The notes: generated by a model not told the origin, from the letters alone. A DNA stretch of 64,000 nt from SAR116 cluster alpha proteobacterium HIMB100 (GCA_000238815.2 AFXB01000001.1:62001-126000), one strand, 5' to 3'. Shown: positions 28,101-43,100, counted from the stretch's first letter. Program-made: numbers and translations.

Positions 28101-31100
28101 ACAGCGGTGAATGACACGGAAGTAAAAGTTGTTGCTGATGGGTCATCAGAAGCGCATTCGGCAGCAGATGAGCTGTTTGCCGTGATGATGGATGATAACA
28201 GCACATCCGATACAGAAGATCCTGAAGTGTCCGGCGGTACGTTGGGTATCGGCGCATCTGTTGCGGTGGCCACGAATAAGAACGTAACCCGTGCCAAACT
28301 GGCGTCAGGGGCCGGATTTGTTGGGGTAAATAATCCGGACAATATCACTGTCAGTGCGGATCAGACATCAACTACAGAAACCGAAGGCAAAGCAGCTGGA
28401 GCAGGGTCAATCTCGCTGGTTCCGCTGGCCTCAGTTTCTGTTGCACGTAACACAGCACAAGCCATCATTGAATCCGGCGCAGCGATCACCGCACAAGGCA
28501 ATATCTCGGTCAGCTCGCAACAAACAGTCAAAACAAGTGCCATTGGCGATGGTGAGGCAGCTGGAACATCTGATGGTAAATTTGCCTTAGGTATCGCAGC
28601 AGGTGTGTCTGTTGCTCTGGACAGTAATGATGCTTCACTTAACCGTGATGTGACGACAAGCGGCGGTGATGTCTCTGTTATGGCCAGCACAATGCGGGAA
28701 ATTGAATCAGGGGCAAAGTCAAACGCGTCTTTCAGCTCAGATGATGGCGGCGATGGCGGCGATGGCGGAGCTTCATCTGACAATAGCACGACCGATAATG
28801 CCACCAATAACAGCACAGAAGATGCCTCTTCTGGTCTGTCCTCTTTGATGGCTGGCCTGACTGATGATCCAGATGATGATAATGGGACTTATGACTTCTC
28901 TGAACAGATGTCGGTTGATACAGACAGCCTGTCTGATGGGGCTGATTTGGGGTCAATCGGCGGCGATGGCGAAGATGAGGGAAGCTCAAAAATCACAATA
29001 GCGGCCGCAATGGGTGTGACTTATGCTGAATCATCTGCTCGTGCTCAGGTAGCCGATGGTGTGACCATTAACGCGGGTTCAGGCGCGGTGACCATTCAAT
29101 CCCTCAGCAATACAGATATGACAGCAGATGCAGATGCGTCTGTATCAGATGGCGACTATAATATCGGCGGCGGGATTGGTCTGAATATTGTCCAGAACGA
29201 TAATGAAGCTGTTATCGGCAGTGGCGCGGCGATTACATCTGGCGATTTATCTGTTGAAGCGGGCATGCGGGCAGAGCTTCAGGATGATAATTCCACAGAT
29301 GATAAAAATGTCATTTCTGCGGACGCTGTTGCAGGAGCAGGAACAGGGTCATTTTCATTAGCAGGCTCTGTTGGTTTGAACGTTGTGGTGCGCAATAACA
29401 CGACCGCTGTTGTGAATACTGACGCTGTCATTAATGCTGGCGGGGATGTGACCGTTTCAGCTGCAGCCAAAAACCAGTATAAGACAGATGCGAAAGCAAC
29501 TGTCGGAATGGATAAAACGATTTGGGACGGTATTGATGAGACCTTCTCGACATTAACCGATATCAAAGTCTGGACCGGGGCTCTTGAAAAAGGGTTTGAG
29601 GGGATGCTGGATAATCTGCAATCCAGCCTCACGTCTGATGGCGACGATGGAGATGGTGATGGCGGCGACGGCGGCGGTGATGGCGGCGACGGCGGCGGTG
29701 ATGATGAAGGCGGCACTGGCATTGGCGCAGGCATTTCCGTCAATATCATTGTTGCAGAAGATACCAAAGCAGCAGTCGAAGATAATGCCAGCCTGAGCAG
29801 CGGCGGCGCAATCGAAGTCTCTGCCTCAGCTGAATCAGAAATTGAAACTAACGCCTTTGCCGGAGCTAAGCCGGATGAGGCTGGCGGGGCAGCAAAAACC
29901 TCTTTGGATGCCGCTGTTGCGGTTGGTGTGCTGTTGAAAGATGTGGATGCTTATGTCGGGTCAGGTACAGGCTTGAGCGCAACCGACAATGTAACCATTT
30001 CTGCCAGCACAGAGACAAATACGCTATCAACAGCAAAAGGAGAGGTTTCTGCTGACAGTACAGCGGTAGGGGCGTCTGTTGCTGTGGGCGTGGCTCTGGA
30101 AACAACAGAAGCCAAGCTGTCACGTGATGTGACCTCAAGCGCTGGCGGCGTTGCTGTGACCGCGAGTTCTGCCAGCACAGACGTATCGCTTGCTGATGCA
30201 GTTGCTGCTGGTACTGTTGTTGATAAATATGCCGATAAGCTTGGCAAAACACCGGACATGCTGACCTCTCAAACTTCGCAACTGGGAGATGTGAATAACG
30301 GGCCGAGCTCTATGGAGGCGCTGAAAGGTGGATTTACCGGCGGCGACGGGGCCAGCTTTGATCTGGGCGGCGGTGACACAGCGACAGGGTCAACAAGCGG
30401 TGGTGAGGCGCAACAGTCAGGTTCATTAAATATTGCTGCTTCTGTAGCTGTGAACTGGGCTGACCATGCGGCGCAGGCGATTGTGTCAGATGGTGTCCAG
30501 ATTACCGCAGCAGATGATGTGGAAATTTCAGCTACAAATGAAGCAAATTACCGGACCAGAGGCTCTGGCATGGCGGTATTTGCTGACCAGGCAATTGGTG
30601 TGGGTGTCGGCTTGCTGAAAACTGGCCAGCAGACAAAGGCCCTGGTCGGCAATAATGTGAATATTGATGTCACTGGCGGGTCAGGTGATGTTCTCATTTC
30701 TGCTATCTCGTCTGAAAATCAGGGAACAGATGATGAGGGAACCTCTTATCGGTCTTATGCGTCCTCTGAGGGGATTGCTGGTGCTGGCGGTGGTGAGTTA
30801 GGTATTGCAGGTTCACTCAGCCTGGTCTTTTCTTATGATAGTTCTGAAGCCAGCTTAGGCGAAAATGTTGGCATTACAGCTCCTGGTGACATTGATGTCA
30901 CAGCCACCTCTACCAATAAGATCGTGAACCGTGCATGGGCGGTTGCGGTCGCGTCAGATGTGACCTGTGATAATCCGGGTAATTGTGGCAGCAGCAGTGG
31001 TGATAAAACTGCGGTTGGTGCGTCAATTGCGGTGAATATCGTGATTGATAATAATTCAGCTATCATCGGCGAAGGTGCAACTTTGACCGCCGGGGATAAT

Positions 31101-34100
31101 GTTACTGTGATGGCAAAGGATCTTGCCTCTGGGGCAGGTGATTTCACCCTTGACCCGCAGGATAACACCACAAGTTCTGAAGATTATATCACCACCAACT
31201 ATACCGTCATGCTGCAGGACAGCTCATATTACGCTGAGGCGATAGCAGGTGGTGCGGCGCAGGGTGGCAATGCCGGGTCTGGCTCTCTGGCGGTAACAGT
31301 TTCTGTTGGCAAGACAGAGGCTATCGTTGGTGAGGGTGTCTCTATCTTTGCTGATGATGTGGAAATTTCTGCTTATAATGAATCAGAAGCGCGCCATCTG
31401 GTTGGTGCGGTTGCATTGTCGACTGATAAAAAGGCTATCGGGGCATCGATCAGCGGCATTTATTTGCGTGAAGATGTACGTACCATAGTCGGTGATGATG
31501 GCAGTACAGATGATGGCGATAACACAACCATTACCGCATCGTCAGGGAATGTTGATATCTCTGCAAAGGCAGACCAGGATACACTGACTTTCATGGCCGC
31601 AGGCGGCGTGTCTGGTAATGATCTGGCTCTGGCGGGTGCGTTTGGCTTTAACGTTATGGACACAGATGTTGAAGCCCGCGTGGTAGAAGATGCTCTCATC
31701 CAGGCTTCTGCTGGTTCAATTGATGTGAGTGCGGACAGCTTTACCAATATTCGCAATCTGGCCCTATCCATCGCTGGTTCCGGTGGCAGCAATTCTGCCG
31801 GTGGCTCGCTCGCGCTGAACATGTTCTTGACAGATAAGAAGGCGATAATCGGCGACAGCACAACCACAGATAACAATATTGTTCTGAATGCCGCAAATGC
31901 AGTAAATATTGGGGTTGATGCGAAGCAGGAAATCCTGAACGGCATTATATCTGCGTCTGTATCCACGTCGAGCAACGCGCTGTCTGGCGCGCTGTCTGCC
32001 AATATTGTCAAAGGCGAAACCTACGCCCTTGCCAATCGTGGAACCAGCATTAATGATAACACCACTTTGAACAGTGCCTCATCAACCCAAAGTGTTGATG
32101 TCATCGCGAATGATAATACCACTATCACTGATCTGACCGGGACATTAGCGGCGTCATCCAGCAATTCTGTGGGGATTGCACTGGGTGCGAATGTGTTCTG
32201 GAAAGATGTGAAAGCCGGAATTGACGGAACCGTTAAGGCAGATGAAAATGTCCGCGTGATGGCAGATACCGTTCAGAGTCTGACTTCATTAGTCGTCGGT
32301 ATAGCGGGGTCAACAGGCGGAACAACAGGTGCGGGTTCAGTTGGTGTCGGCCTTGTGAAATCAACGACGATCGCTGAAATTGGCACAAATGCCGATATCT
32401 ATACCAGCGGTTCGGTTCAGCTTCATGCAGGCGATGATACCGACATCTTTATGATGGAACCCGCAGCCAGCTTCTCGGCAGGCGGAAATTCGCTGGCTGG
32501 CGCGGTGGGAGCGGCTGTCTTTGTTGGCCAGACAAAAGCACAAGTGAAAGACGGCGCAATTGTAACGGCATTGGGCAATACAGCTGTACAGGTTGAAACC
32601 GCTGAAACCCAGACCTCATCACCTTTGCTTGATGGCATCATGGGCGGAGATGATAATCAAACCCGTGATACTTTGGGCTCATTCAATGATGATTTCACTT
32701 TTGACAATGTGAAGGACCTGTTCCTGACCGAACGCCGCGTTACCGAGACACGGCGCGGCGTAGCAGTATCGGCGGTCGCGGACCAGGATGTGATCTCAAT
32801 CGCTGCCTCTGGTGCGGTGTCGTCAAGCTCAGCGATCGCTGTGTCTTTGTCTGCAGGGGTCGGCGTAGGTCAGGTTGAGGCGTCAATCGGGGATGCGGAT
32901 ATTAATTCTGGTTCTGGCACAGCGAATGCCGGTCAAGACGTGGTTGTCCGTGCGTTGTCCGACACTTATTGGACAGATGTATCTGGTGCGATTGCAGTGG
33001 GCACAGGGTCAGCCGGTGTCGGTATCGGGGGTGATATTGTTGTTCAGGTAAAAGATACCCGGGCTTTCATTGCGCAAGGCGCAGATGTTACCGCGGCGAA
33101 TGATGTTGTTGTTCATGCCAATAATTCAGACCGGATAATCAATTCGGCTGTCTCTGTCGGGGGCGGGTCAAGTGCGGGTGTATCAGGTGCAGCGGCGATC
33201 GGTGTTGTTGTAAACACCACTAAGGCTTACATCGACGGCGAGGTGGACGCTGGCAGCGATTTGACAGTAAAGGCCGGGTCAAAGGCTGAACATATTCAGA
33301 TTGCAGGGGGCATCGGCGCTGGCGGTACGGCGGGCATCGGCGCATCCTTTGGCATTGGTTTCGTGAAGAATGAAACGGAAGCCTATATCGATGAAAATGC
33401 TGTTACAAATGCTTCCGACAATACATCTGTCACTGCTGATACGACTGAAAATGCCGTGACTGCTGTAATTGCAGGCGGTGTCGGCGGTACTGTTGGCGTA
33501 TCTGTGTCTGCAGGTATCAAGGTGCATATGTCAAACACCAGAGCTTATATTAAGGGCCAGGTGAATCAGGATGATAACTTCACATCCGCAACCCAGGATG
33601 TGAATGTGGCTGCGGTGAACCGTATCAACACAATTGATGTGGTCGGTGGTATTGGCGGCGGCGGTACAGTCGGGGTTGGTGTAACGCTTAATGCTCTTGT
33701 TGTTTATAACAATGCGCAAGCCTGGATTGGCGGCGGGCCGAATACACTTGTAACTGCTGGCCGAGATGTGTCAGTGACCGCGACCTCAGCCAAATCAACG
33801 AAGAATTTCCTGTTGGCTGGCGCTGCCGGTGGTACAGTTGCTGTTGGCGGGAACATTGCTGTTCTGCTGGTGGGTGCACAGGCAGATGACGAAGCAGCCG
33901 GCCAGATGAACAGCAGTGATCATGGGGATATCGCCGGAGCGTCTGATGATCGCACACAAGGCATCCAGTTGGGAAATACAATCAGCCCTGATAATTCATC
34001 TGGTGATTATGCCGCGACTGGATTTGATTTTGCTGAGTTGAATTCTGCTATTGATGACAATAATTCGGCGCATGGTCAGATTGGGAACACCTTTGTTTCG

Positions 34101-37100
34101 CAGGACAGCGGTCTGTCCCGCAATAAGACACAAGCCTTTATCGAAAATGGCGCAGTTGTGCGGGCCGGCGAGGATCTGAGCATAGAGGCTGAAGACACCA
34201 CCAACACCATTTTCGCAGCTGCAGCAATCAATGGGGCTGGAGTGGTTGGTGTTGGCGCAACAATCGGAATCTTGCTGGTAAATAACACGGCTGAAGCTTA
34301 TATCGGCCGAAACGCCGTGGTGAATGTTGAAGGGGATTTGCTGATCCGTTCACGCACTTCTGAAGTTGTTGGGTCCGGTGCATTGTCTGCTGGCGGTGCC
34401 GGTGTTGCGTCTGTCCAGGGCACGATTATGGCGCAGGCAACAAAGTCGAAGAGCCGTGCCTTTATTCAGGATAATGCTGTGGTGAACGACAATACCACTG
34501 AAGCCTCAACCCAGTCTGTTGCTGTGTTGGCTGAATCTGACACTGACCTTGTGTCTGTTTCTGGCTCTGGTGGCGGGGCGATTGTTGGTGTAGGGATCAC
34601 GGGTGATGTGATGATCCTGGAAAAGGAAACAAAAGCCTATATCGATGATAACGCTACTGTTCGTTCCGGCGGGGATGTTTCTGTTGACGCTGTTGCTCAG
34701 GCAGATTTAATCCAGGTCGCCTTGTCAATTAATGGCGGTGTGGTTGGTGTGACGGGTGCCGCTGGAACGGCTGTTGCAAATAACCTGACACAAGCCCGTA
34801 TTGGCCGTGACGCGACTGTTTATGCGGGTGACAGTATGCGGGTCCAAGCCACAGATGACACCGAAATCGATGCTGTCGTCATTACCGGGGCAGGCGGTGT
34901 TGTTGGCGTTTCTGGTTCGGTTGGAACTTATGTCGCAAAGAGCACAACTGAAGCAAAAATTGAAGATGGGGCGATAATCAATGCACTGGCATCAGGCGAT
35001 GGCATCAGTGCGTTAAGCGGTACTGTCGATAACTCAACGATTGCTGTTGCGTCTCTGACAACCCGGGATCAGGAAGATAACGAAACCAGCACCGATTTTG
35101 ACCAAGTTGATGCCAGCTTTAATACAACTAATAAATTCGGTCTTCAGGTCGCTGCGGTCACTTATGAAGATATGAATTTCGCGCCTGTTGGTGTCGCTGG
35201 CGGTGTGGTCGGTGTGGCTGGCGTGGTAGCTACCACAGTAACCAATTCGACCACACGTGCGATCATCGAAGACAACACAAATATCAACACCACAGGCGAT
35301 AATAGCGGGGCGGGCGTCAACCAGTCTGTCGAACTGCTGGCCGCCTCTGAGAGTCAATTGAACAATATCAGCTCTGGTGTGGGTGTTGGCGCGGTTGGCG
35401 TAACTTTTGACATTGATACACAAGTCTTCAAGAAAACTGTTGAAGCGCGTTTGCTGGGAGATGCAACAGCGAAACGGAATGTGACAGTTGAGGCAGAGGC
35501 CCGTGACCGGGTGTTCCAGACTGCAGTGACCATTGCCGGCGGGGCCGTCGGTGTGGGCGGTATTGTTGAGGTATCTGTTGTTTCAGATACAGTGAAGGCT
35601 GAAATAGGGGACAACAGTACAATCACAGCTGGTGAGGATGTTCTTGTATCTGCGACCTCTGATCTGAATATGTATCAGACAGCCGGGAATGTTGCGGCGG
35701 GCGGCGTAGGTGTTGGCGCATCTATTGGTATTTTGGTTGCGAAGTCAGAGACCACTGCTCGCATTGGCAATGGGGCTAATGTGCATGCCGAAGATAATCT
35801 GACCGTTGTGGCAACCTCAGATACTGATTTGCATCAGAATATTATGGGTTTTTCTGGCGGCGGTGTTGGCGTTACTGGCTCACTAGGGATCAATGTTCTG
35901 AAAAATACCACCCTGGCTGAAATTGGCAGTAATGCCCAGATCAATCAGATGGCGGAGGATAACCGGTCAACCCAGTCTGTGAATGTGCTGGCCCGCGATA
36001 ATCTGGTCACCCAAGGGGCCAGCGGGGCTGCCGCGGTTGGCGCTGCTGCTGGCGTGGGCATGGGGTTGACTGTGACTGCGCTGCGGGCCTCTACACAAGC
36101 TGTCGTCGGCAATAATACGGTGATTTCTGCGCGTGATGATGTGACGGTTGATGCCACCAGCACAAAGAATATCAATAACACCGTAATCAGCTTTGGCGGT
36201 GGCGGTAGTGTAGGGGCCTCTGGGTCTGTTGCGCTGACAATTGTCGGCGGTGCGATGAGCGGGGATTCAGGTGATTATCTGGAAGATGATAACGGCAATA
36301 TGATCGCCGCTGCTGAGGCAGATGCCACACAAGACCGGAACGCGGGTGATAATGAGACTGCTGTTGGGAATGACGGGAACTCTCGTCAAACCTCTGCCAA
36401 GTCAAATCAGCTTTATGCGGATCAGTATGACCAGGAAGCCAGCACCCTGGCAGAAAATGAATCTGGTGGTCTTCAGACTGATGTAGAAGGCGCGTCTAAT
36501 CAGTCCACCTTGGCATCAGTCGGCAGCAACGCTGTCATCACCGCAGGCGATGATCTGACTGTCCGCGCGTCTGATGAAACCACCCTGGGTACAAATGCAG
36601 GTGGTGGCGGTGCAGGGGGTGCAGCGGGTGTCGGCGTGACTATGGGCATGATGTTCAATAACGCGATTACTGAAGCCCGCATTGGGACAGGGGCGCAGAT
36701 TGATGCGACAGAAGCCACACTGATTGAAGCCAGAAGCGTTGAATCAGTGAACAAATTCGGCATGACCGGCGGCGGCGGCGGTGTGTCTGTTCAGGCCACA
36801 GCAATGGTCAATGTCTCGCAGACACAGACAACAGCGTCTATCGGCGATAATGCGCTGGTCAATCAGAACGATAATTCCAGTACAAGCCAGTCTGTTGCGG
36901 TTAAGGCACGGTCGACATCAGAGATGATCGCTGTATCCGGGTCTGGTGGCGGCGGAGCCATTGGGGCTGGTGTGTCTGGTGATGCGATGGTTCTTGAAAA
37001 ACAAACCACAGCATCCATCGGAGCCGGGGCACAAGTTTCTGCGCAAGGTGATATCTCTGTTGATGCTGAAGCCCAGGCTGATTTGCTGCAACTCGCCTTA

Positions 37101-40100
37101 TCAGTGAATGGCGGTATTGTTGGGGTGACCGGCGCTGCCGGTATTGGGGTGGTTAATAACCGTACCCGGGCAGCGGTGAATGATAATGCGGTTATTTTCG
37201 CGCATGATTCGATGCGCATCCATGCCAGCGATGATACTGAAATCGACGCTGTCGCTGTTGCTGGTGCTGTTGGCGGTGTGGCCGGAGCATCAGGTGCCAT
37301 TGGGGTATATGTGGTGAAATCCTCTACAGAATCCCTGATCGGCGAAAATGCAGATGTGACCGCCCTTGGTTCAGGAGACGGTATCGCTGCCTACACTGGC
37401 AGTGTGGATAATTCCACTACAAACATTGTAACCAAGACCCGCGTCGAACAGGACGGAACAGAGGTTCAGGACAACTATACTGTTGTAGATGCTACTTTCG
37501 GAACCGCAACACAGCGCGGCTTGTCGATGAGCGCGGTCACAAGCGAAGATATCACCTTTGCCCCGATTGGCGCTGCTGGCGGCGGCACAGCAGGGTTATC
37601 TGGTGTGATCGCCACCACAGTGGCAAACAGCACAACACGCACCCAAATCGGCAACGGGACAACCGTCAACCAAGCTAATGATGGCGCTGATGCAGCGCAA
37701 GATGTAACGGTTGTAGCGGCGTCTGATACGCGGCTGAACAACATCAGTGCGGCGATAGGCATCGGGGCGTTGGGTGCCGCCTTTGATTTGGATACACAAG
37801 TTTATAAAAAGACTGTCGAGGCCCGCATTTTGGGGGATGTGACAGCTGAACGTGATGTTCTGGTGAAAGCTGATACCACAGATGGTGTAATGCAAACTGC
37901 TGCCAGTGCCGCAGGGGGCGTAGGGGCTGTTGGTGGTCTGGCAGCTATTTCTGTCGTTTCAAATACGGTGAAGGCTGAAATTGGTGACAATTCAACTACA
38001 CTGGCCGGTGAAGATGTTGATGTTCTGGCAAATCAGCGCGTAGAGATGCTTCAGACTGCAGGTAATGTCGCAGCTGGTGGTGTAGCAGCTGGTGCATCTG
38101 TTGGTGTGCTCTATGCCAAAGCCAATAACACAGCCCGCATTGGCAATGGGGCGTCTGTATCTGCAGGAGACAATATCACTGTCGCGGCAGATACAGATAT
38201 CGATATGAACCAAAATGTCATTGGCGGCGCAGGCGGGGCATTGGCCGCTGTTTCAGGGTCTGTTGGCTTTAACATGCTGACCAATACGACTGTGGCCGAA
38301 ATTGGTGACGGGGCGCAGATTAACCAGCAGGCAGGATATGATAACCTGACTACAGTGCAAGGGGTGAGCGTCACAGCAACTGAAACTGTGAATACACAAG
38401 GTGCAGCCGGTGCAGCAGCAATAGGCGGCGCAGCTGGTGTCGGCATTGGTGTTGCGGTAACCGTCAATCGCGGCTCGGTAAAAGCCCGCATCGGCAATAA
38501 TGTAAATGTGTCTGCTGAAGAAGATGTGGTGGTTTTGGCTGACTCTACCAAGACACTGTCTAATCAGGGGATTGCCTTTGGCGGTGGGATTGGCCTTGGC
38601 GCTGCAGGGTCTGTTGCCCTAACGATGATCGGCGGTTCAATGTCTGATAATGCATCTGACAGCCTGAATAACGACGGCGGAAATATGGTTGCGCAATCTT
38701 CAGGCAGTGTTGGCCAGGACCGGCAGGGCAATGATGGCGAGAGCGAGACAGGCAAAGGCCGCCTCAGCTCGTACACAGGTGCGCATGATAACCAGACAAA
38801 CAGCCTGGTGATGGCGGAAACATCAGGAATGCAAGGGGATGTAGAAGGCTCAGGCGCATCATCAACTCTTGCCGAAATTGGCTCGAACACAGTCATTCGT
38901 ACCAGCGGGGCAGTCCAGGTTGAAGCTGAAGAAACCTTGAACCTGTCACAGATTGCAGGTGGTGCGTCAGTCGGCCTTGTTGGTGTCGGCGGTTTTGTTG
39001 CTGTTGCCGATTATGACGGTTCTGTCACGGCCCGCATTGGCGATGGCACCACCATTGATAATGCATCTGCATTGACCGTTGATGCTACCTTGAACAGTGG
39101 CCCGAACCTGAATATCGCTCTGCCGAACAGCCAAAATCTGCAGGTCGCTGCAGTCAATTCAACAGTGATTGGTGCATCTGTGGGGATTGCCGGTCTGGCC
39201 GCATCAATCGCTCAAGTGAATTTGGATGAAAATGTGACTGCCAGCATTGGCAATAATGTCACGGTGACGCTGCAGGACAACAGCTCTGCCGTCAGTGTTG
39301 ACGCGTTGCGCGATGTTGATGCAGATGTGAATGTAGCCGCTGTCGCCGGTGGTGTGGTTGCCGCTGGTGTATCTTATGCCGGGGTTGATGCATCAGGGGA
39401 TGCCCGTGCCCAGATTGGCAATAATGTATCAATTGGCAGCAACACAGACCGTCTTGGCGATATCACTATTCGGGCGCGCAACCAGTCTACACAAGACACG
39501 TCAGCCACCTCTGCTGGCGGGGCGTTTACCGGCGCTCTTGTCGGCGCAATTGTGAATTTGGGAGATGCCGGCTCTACAGTGGCAAGCGTTGGGTCAAACA
39601 CGAATATCTATTCGATCGGGGCAGTAAATGTTCTTGCTGATGATAAGGCCCGTAATAATTCCGATGCGGTCGGGGTTGCAATTGCGGGCGGTGTCGGCTT
39701 GTCAATTATTTCATCTGATGTGGATGTAGACAGAGATGCGCGCGTGTCTATTGGCGATGGCGCACAGCTGACAGGGGCGTCCCTCAACTTGACTGCAAAT
39801 ATTGGTGAGGCCGGCCAGAATATGGCGACATCGGATGTTACCGGCGCTTCTGGCGGCATATTGGTTGGTGTCAGTGGTTCAGAGAGTTTTGTTGATGTTG
39901 ACGCGAATGCTCAGGTTCTGGTCGGTAATTCAGTACAGCTGAACGTCAACAGATCAGATGCTGCTGCTGATAATCTGACTGTAATGGCGACAAATAACAC
40001 CAATCAACTTAATGAAATTGACGCCTTTGCGTTCGGAGCCGCGGCGATTGGTGCTCATGTCAGCCGGTCAAACCAGACAGGCGGCACCTTGGTCCAGTTT

Positions 40101-43100
40101 GGCTATGATGTTGATGTGGATGCGAAAAATTCAGCAACAATTCAGGCCATTTCCGACAGGTCAGCACTGACTGATAACGTGGCTGGTGCAGGTGGTGCAT
40201 TGGCTGCTGTTGGCGGCGAGGCCGGAACAAATGCCATAGCTACCGATCAGATCATTTTTGCAGATGCAGCAAATTCAACCAACAGGTCTCAGATTGCTGT
40301 TGGAGATGATCTGACACTGCGTGCCTATAATAATGACAATTATGACAGCCGGATTAATGCCTCGGCTATCGGTGCTGCTGCTGTCACAGGTGGCAAGGCT
40401 GAATCTGTTGGCGTGAGCACAACAAAGGTCCGCATTGGTGATTTCACTGAGATCGACTCTCATCAGCTGAACCTGACAAGTGAAAATAATTTCACCAAAG
40501 ACGGCTATACAGGCGAGAATTTCAACTTCTCAGGCGGTGGCGGCATCACCGTGACCCTTGGCTATGCTGAAGCCACACAGACACAAAACTCATTGGTTGA
40601 GTTTGGCGAAAATTCAGATGTTTATGTTGCCGGCAATGCGGCAAGTGAGGGCAATGCAAATATCAGGGCATTATCCTATGGCCGTATGGATACAGGCTCT
40701 AAAGTCAGTACAGGCGGGTTTGTGTCTATCCCGCAATCCCAGGCACGGAACACAGGTTATCAGAACACCAATATCATTTTCGAAGGTAACGCAAGGCTGG
40801 AAACACAGCGCGGCGACATTGATGCCCGGACGATTGCGGATACCAATATCAATTCCAGAGCAAAGACCTCTGTCTGGGGGCTGGCCGGAGCCGGGGCTTC
40901 AGGTAAGTCTTACGGCACAGTGACGTCAAATGAAGGGTTCACTGTTAAAAGCGGGTCTTCAGTGATCGCAAACGGCTTTATGTATATGTATGCAGGCTCT
41001 GATATTGCGCCGTCTCAGGTCGGTGTTGTGGCTAAGTCTGATGTCTATAACCGGACAGCTTTGCCGATCACAACTGGTCTTGTTGCAGATGCGCGTGGAA
41101 CACACAACTCTCGACTTGATATTCAGTCCGGTGCATCGGTGAAATCTGGCCGTCATCTGCGCCTCAGGGCAAGAAAAGCCGATATGAACCTGAACGGTGA
41201 TGGCCATCATCAGTTCCTGGTGCTTGGTATTCCGGCTGATGATAGTTTTGGAGATGAAACTGCGAATTCAACTGGTATTGTAAATATCGACGGTACAGTG
41301 GAGACAGGCGTTTATAACCGCCAGTTTATCGGCTTCTCAAAGACTTTCGGGAATATGGTGGCTAATACCACAACACCCGGAGATTTGACGGATGTCGCCC
41401 GGCAGGTGCTTGTCTATGACGAGGCAAATGGTACCTGGGAGCGCCGGTCAATTGATAACAGCTCATCTTTGGGCACCATTAATGTTGCGACCGGCAACTG
41501 GTCAAATGCGGACAGTATCACAGTTAAATCTGGTGAGGAGATGTCCTGGACCTTTGATACAGACAGGTCTCTTGCCCAGGATATTGACGCTGAAATTCAA
41601 GAATTGAATGACGCGCTGGCAGCTTCCTACAGCTCAGCAGGCAAGACACTGATTCAAAATCAGATTAATGATATCGATGATATGATCAGTGACATCAATG
41701 ATGGCACGATTGTTATGGAAGCTGCAGCGTCCAGCTATTCTGATGCAATTAACGGTTTTGATTCCGGCATTCAGGATATGACAAATAATATCAATGCGTT
41801 GCCAGCCGACCAGAGCACCTGGAGTTCTGGCCAGCAAGCAAACTTTACCCTTTGGGACGATAACCGGACAACCATGCAGACAGCACGAGCAGAGCTGGTT
41901 GCTGCTGGTCCGAACAACTTCCAGCCAAATGATGTGGTCATCGCTGAGCTCAATGCCAAGAAAGTCCAGCTTCAGGCCTCTATTATCGATGGTGCTCCGG
42001 CTGACATCAAAGCAGCTATCAATACTGAAATTGCGTTTTTGAATGCCAAGAAAGCCCAGCTGAACCAGGGCGCGGTTGATGTCATTCAGGTTGATGAGCT
42101 GTTTGCCTCAACTGGCCATGTGCTGATTGAAGGCGGGGCATTAACAGGCAGTTCGTCAGGCACAATTACATCTAAAAATGATGTTGAGATTTTTGTCCGG
42201 AATTCATCAACCAATCCAATGGAGCTGCTTGATGTCACGATTCCGAACGATCCTGGCGGCACGATTTATTTCAATGAACAGGTTGTCAGGAATGTGGCTG
42301 ACGTTCAGCGCCTGAATGAAGGCAGCCAGAATGTTGGCTTTACCATGAATTCCGACCCCGGCAACTTCAATCCGCAAGTCATTATCGACAGTAAGTTTGA
42401 TGCCTCAGCCCCTGGGTTTAATCCAAATAATCTGAATCTGAAGTCACCTGAATTGCTTTTGAATGGCCAGATTGAAAACCGGGGCGGGTTGGTAAAGGTT
42501 ACCAATAAAACAGGGTCAATTTTCCAGACCGCGACAATTAATGCCGGCGAGCTGAAGATGACTGCTGGTGGCAGCCTGTTTATTTCGAACAAAGGCAATG
42601 GCATCACCAACCTTGGAACGCATCCTGATTATGGGTTCAGCTCATATGTAAATCCGCGTGTAAACAGCCCTGGTCTGGGCTCTACCGGTTGGGACAGCCT
42701 GGGCGGCTGTGGCGGTGCAAATGACCGCACAATCGCCTGTAACCAGGCCAATGCTTCTGGTCAGCCACAATTCATCGGCACAGACTATGTGCTGGCAGGT
42801 GAAAAAATCTTTGTCGTCGCCAACACGGTCAATCTGAATGGTTTGATCCAGTCTGGTATTGCTGAAAAAAATATCACCATCAATGATTTCACCACTCTGA
42901 CCGGCACAGCCCTGTTCAATGTGTTCAAAAATGACCTGGATTCAGATGGCGATGATGTATTGGACGGAAATGAATGGACTGATTTGAACGGTAATGGCCA
43001 GTTTGACGTGGCTGACCTGGCAAATAGTGACGCGCTGGCCTTTGATCCGACCTCATCTTATGTGACCGGAACTGAAGCAACATTCTCTGGTTCTGGCCTG

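Noticed and set aside
29637..29712. RTX-type calcium repeats / type I secretion
   Set aside because: The Asp-Gly tract lacks the nonapeptide GGxGxDxUx, and there is no HlyB/D/TolC-like export gene nearby.
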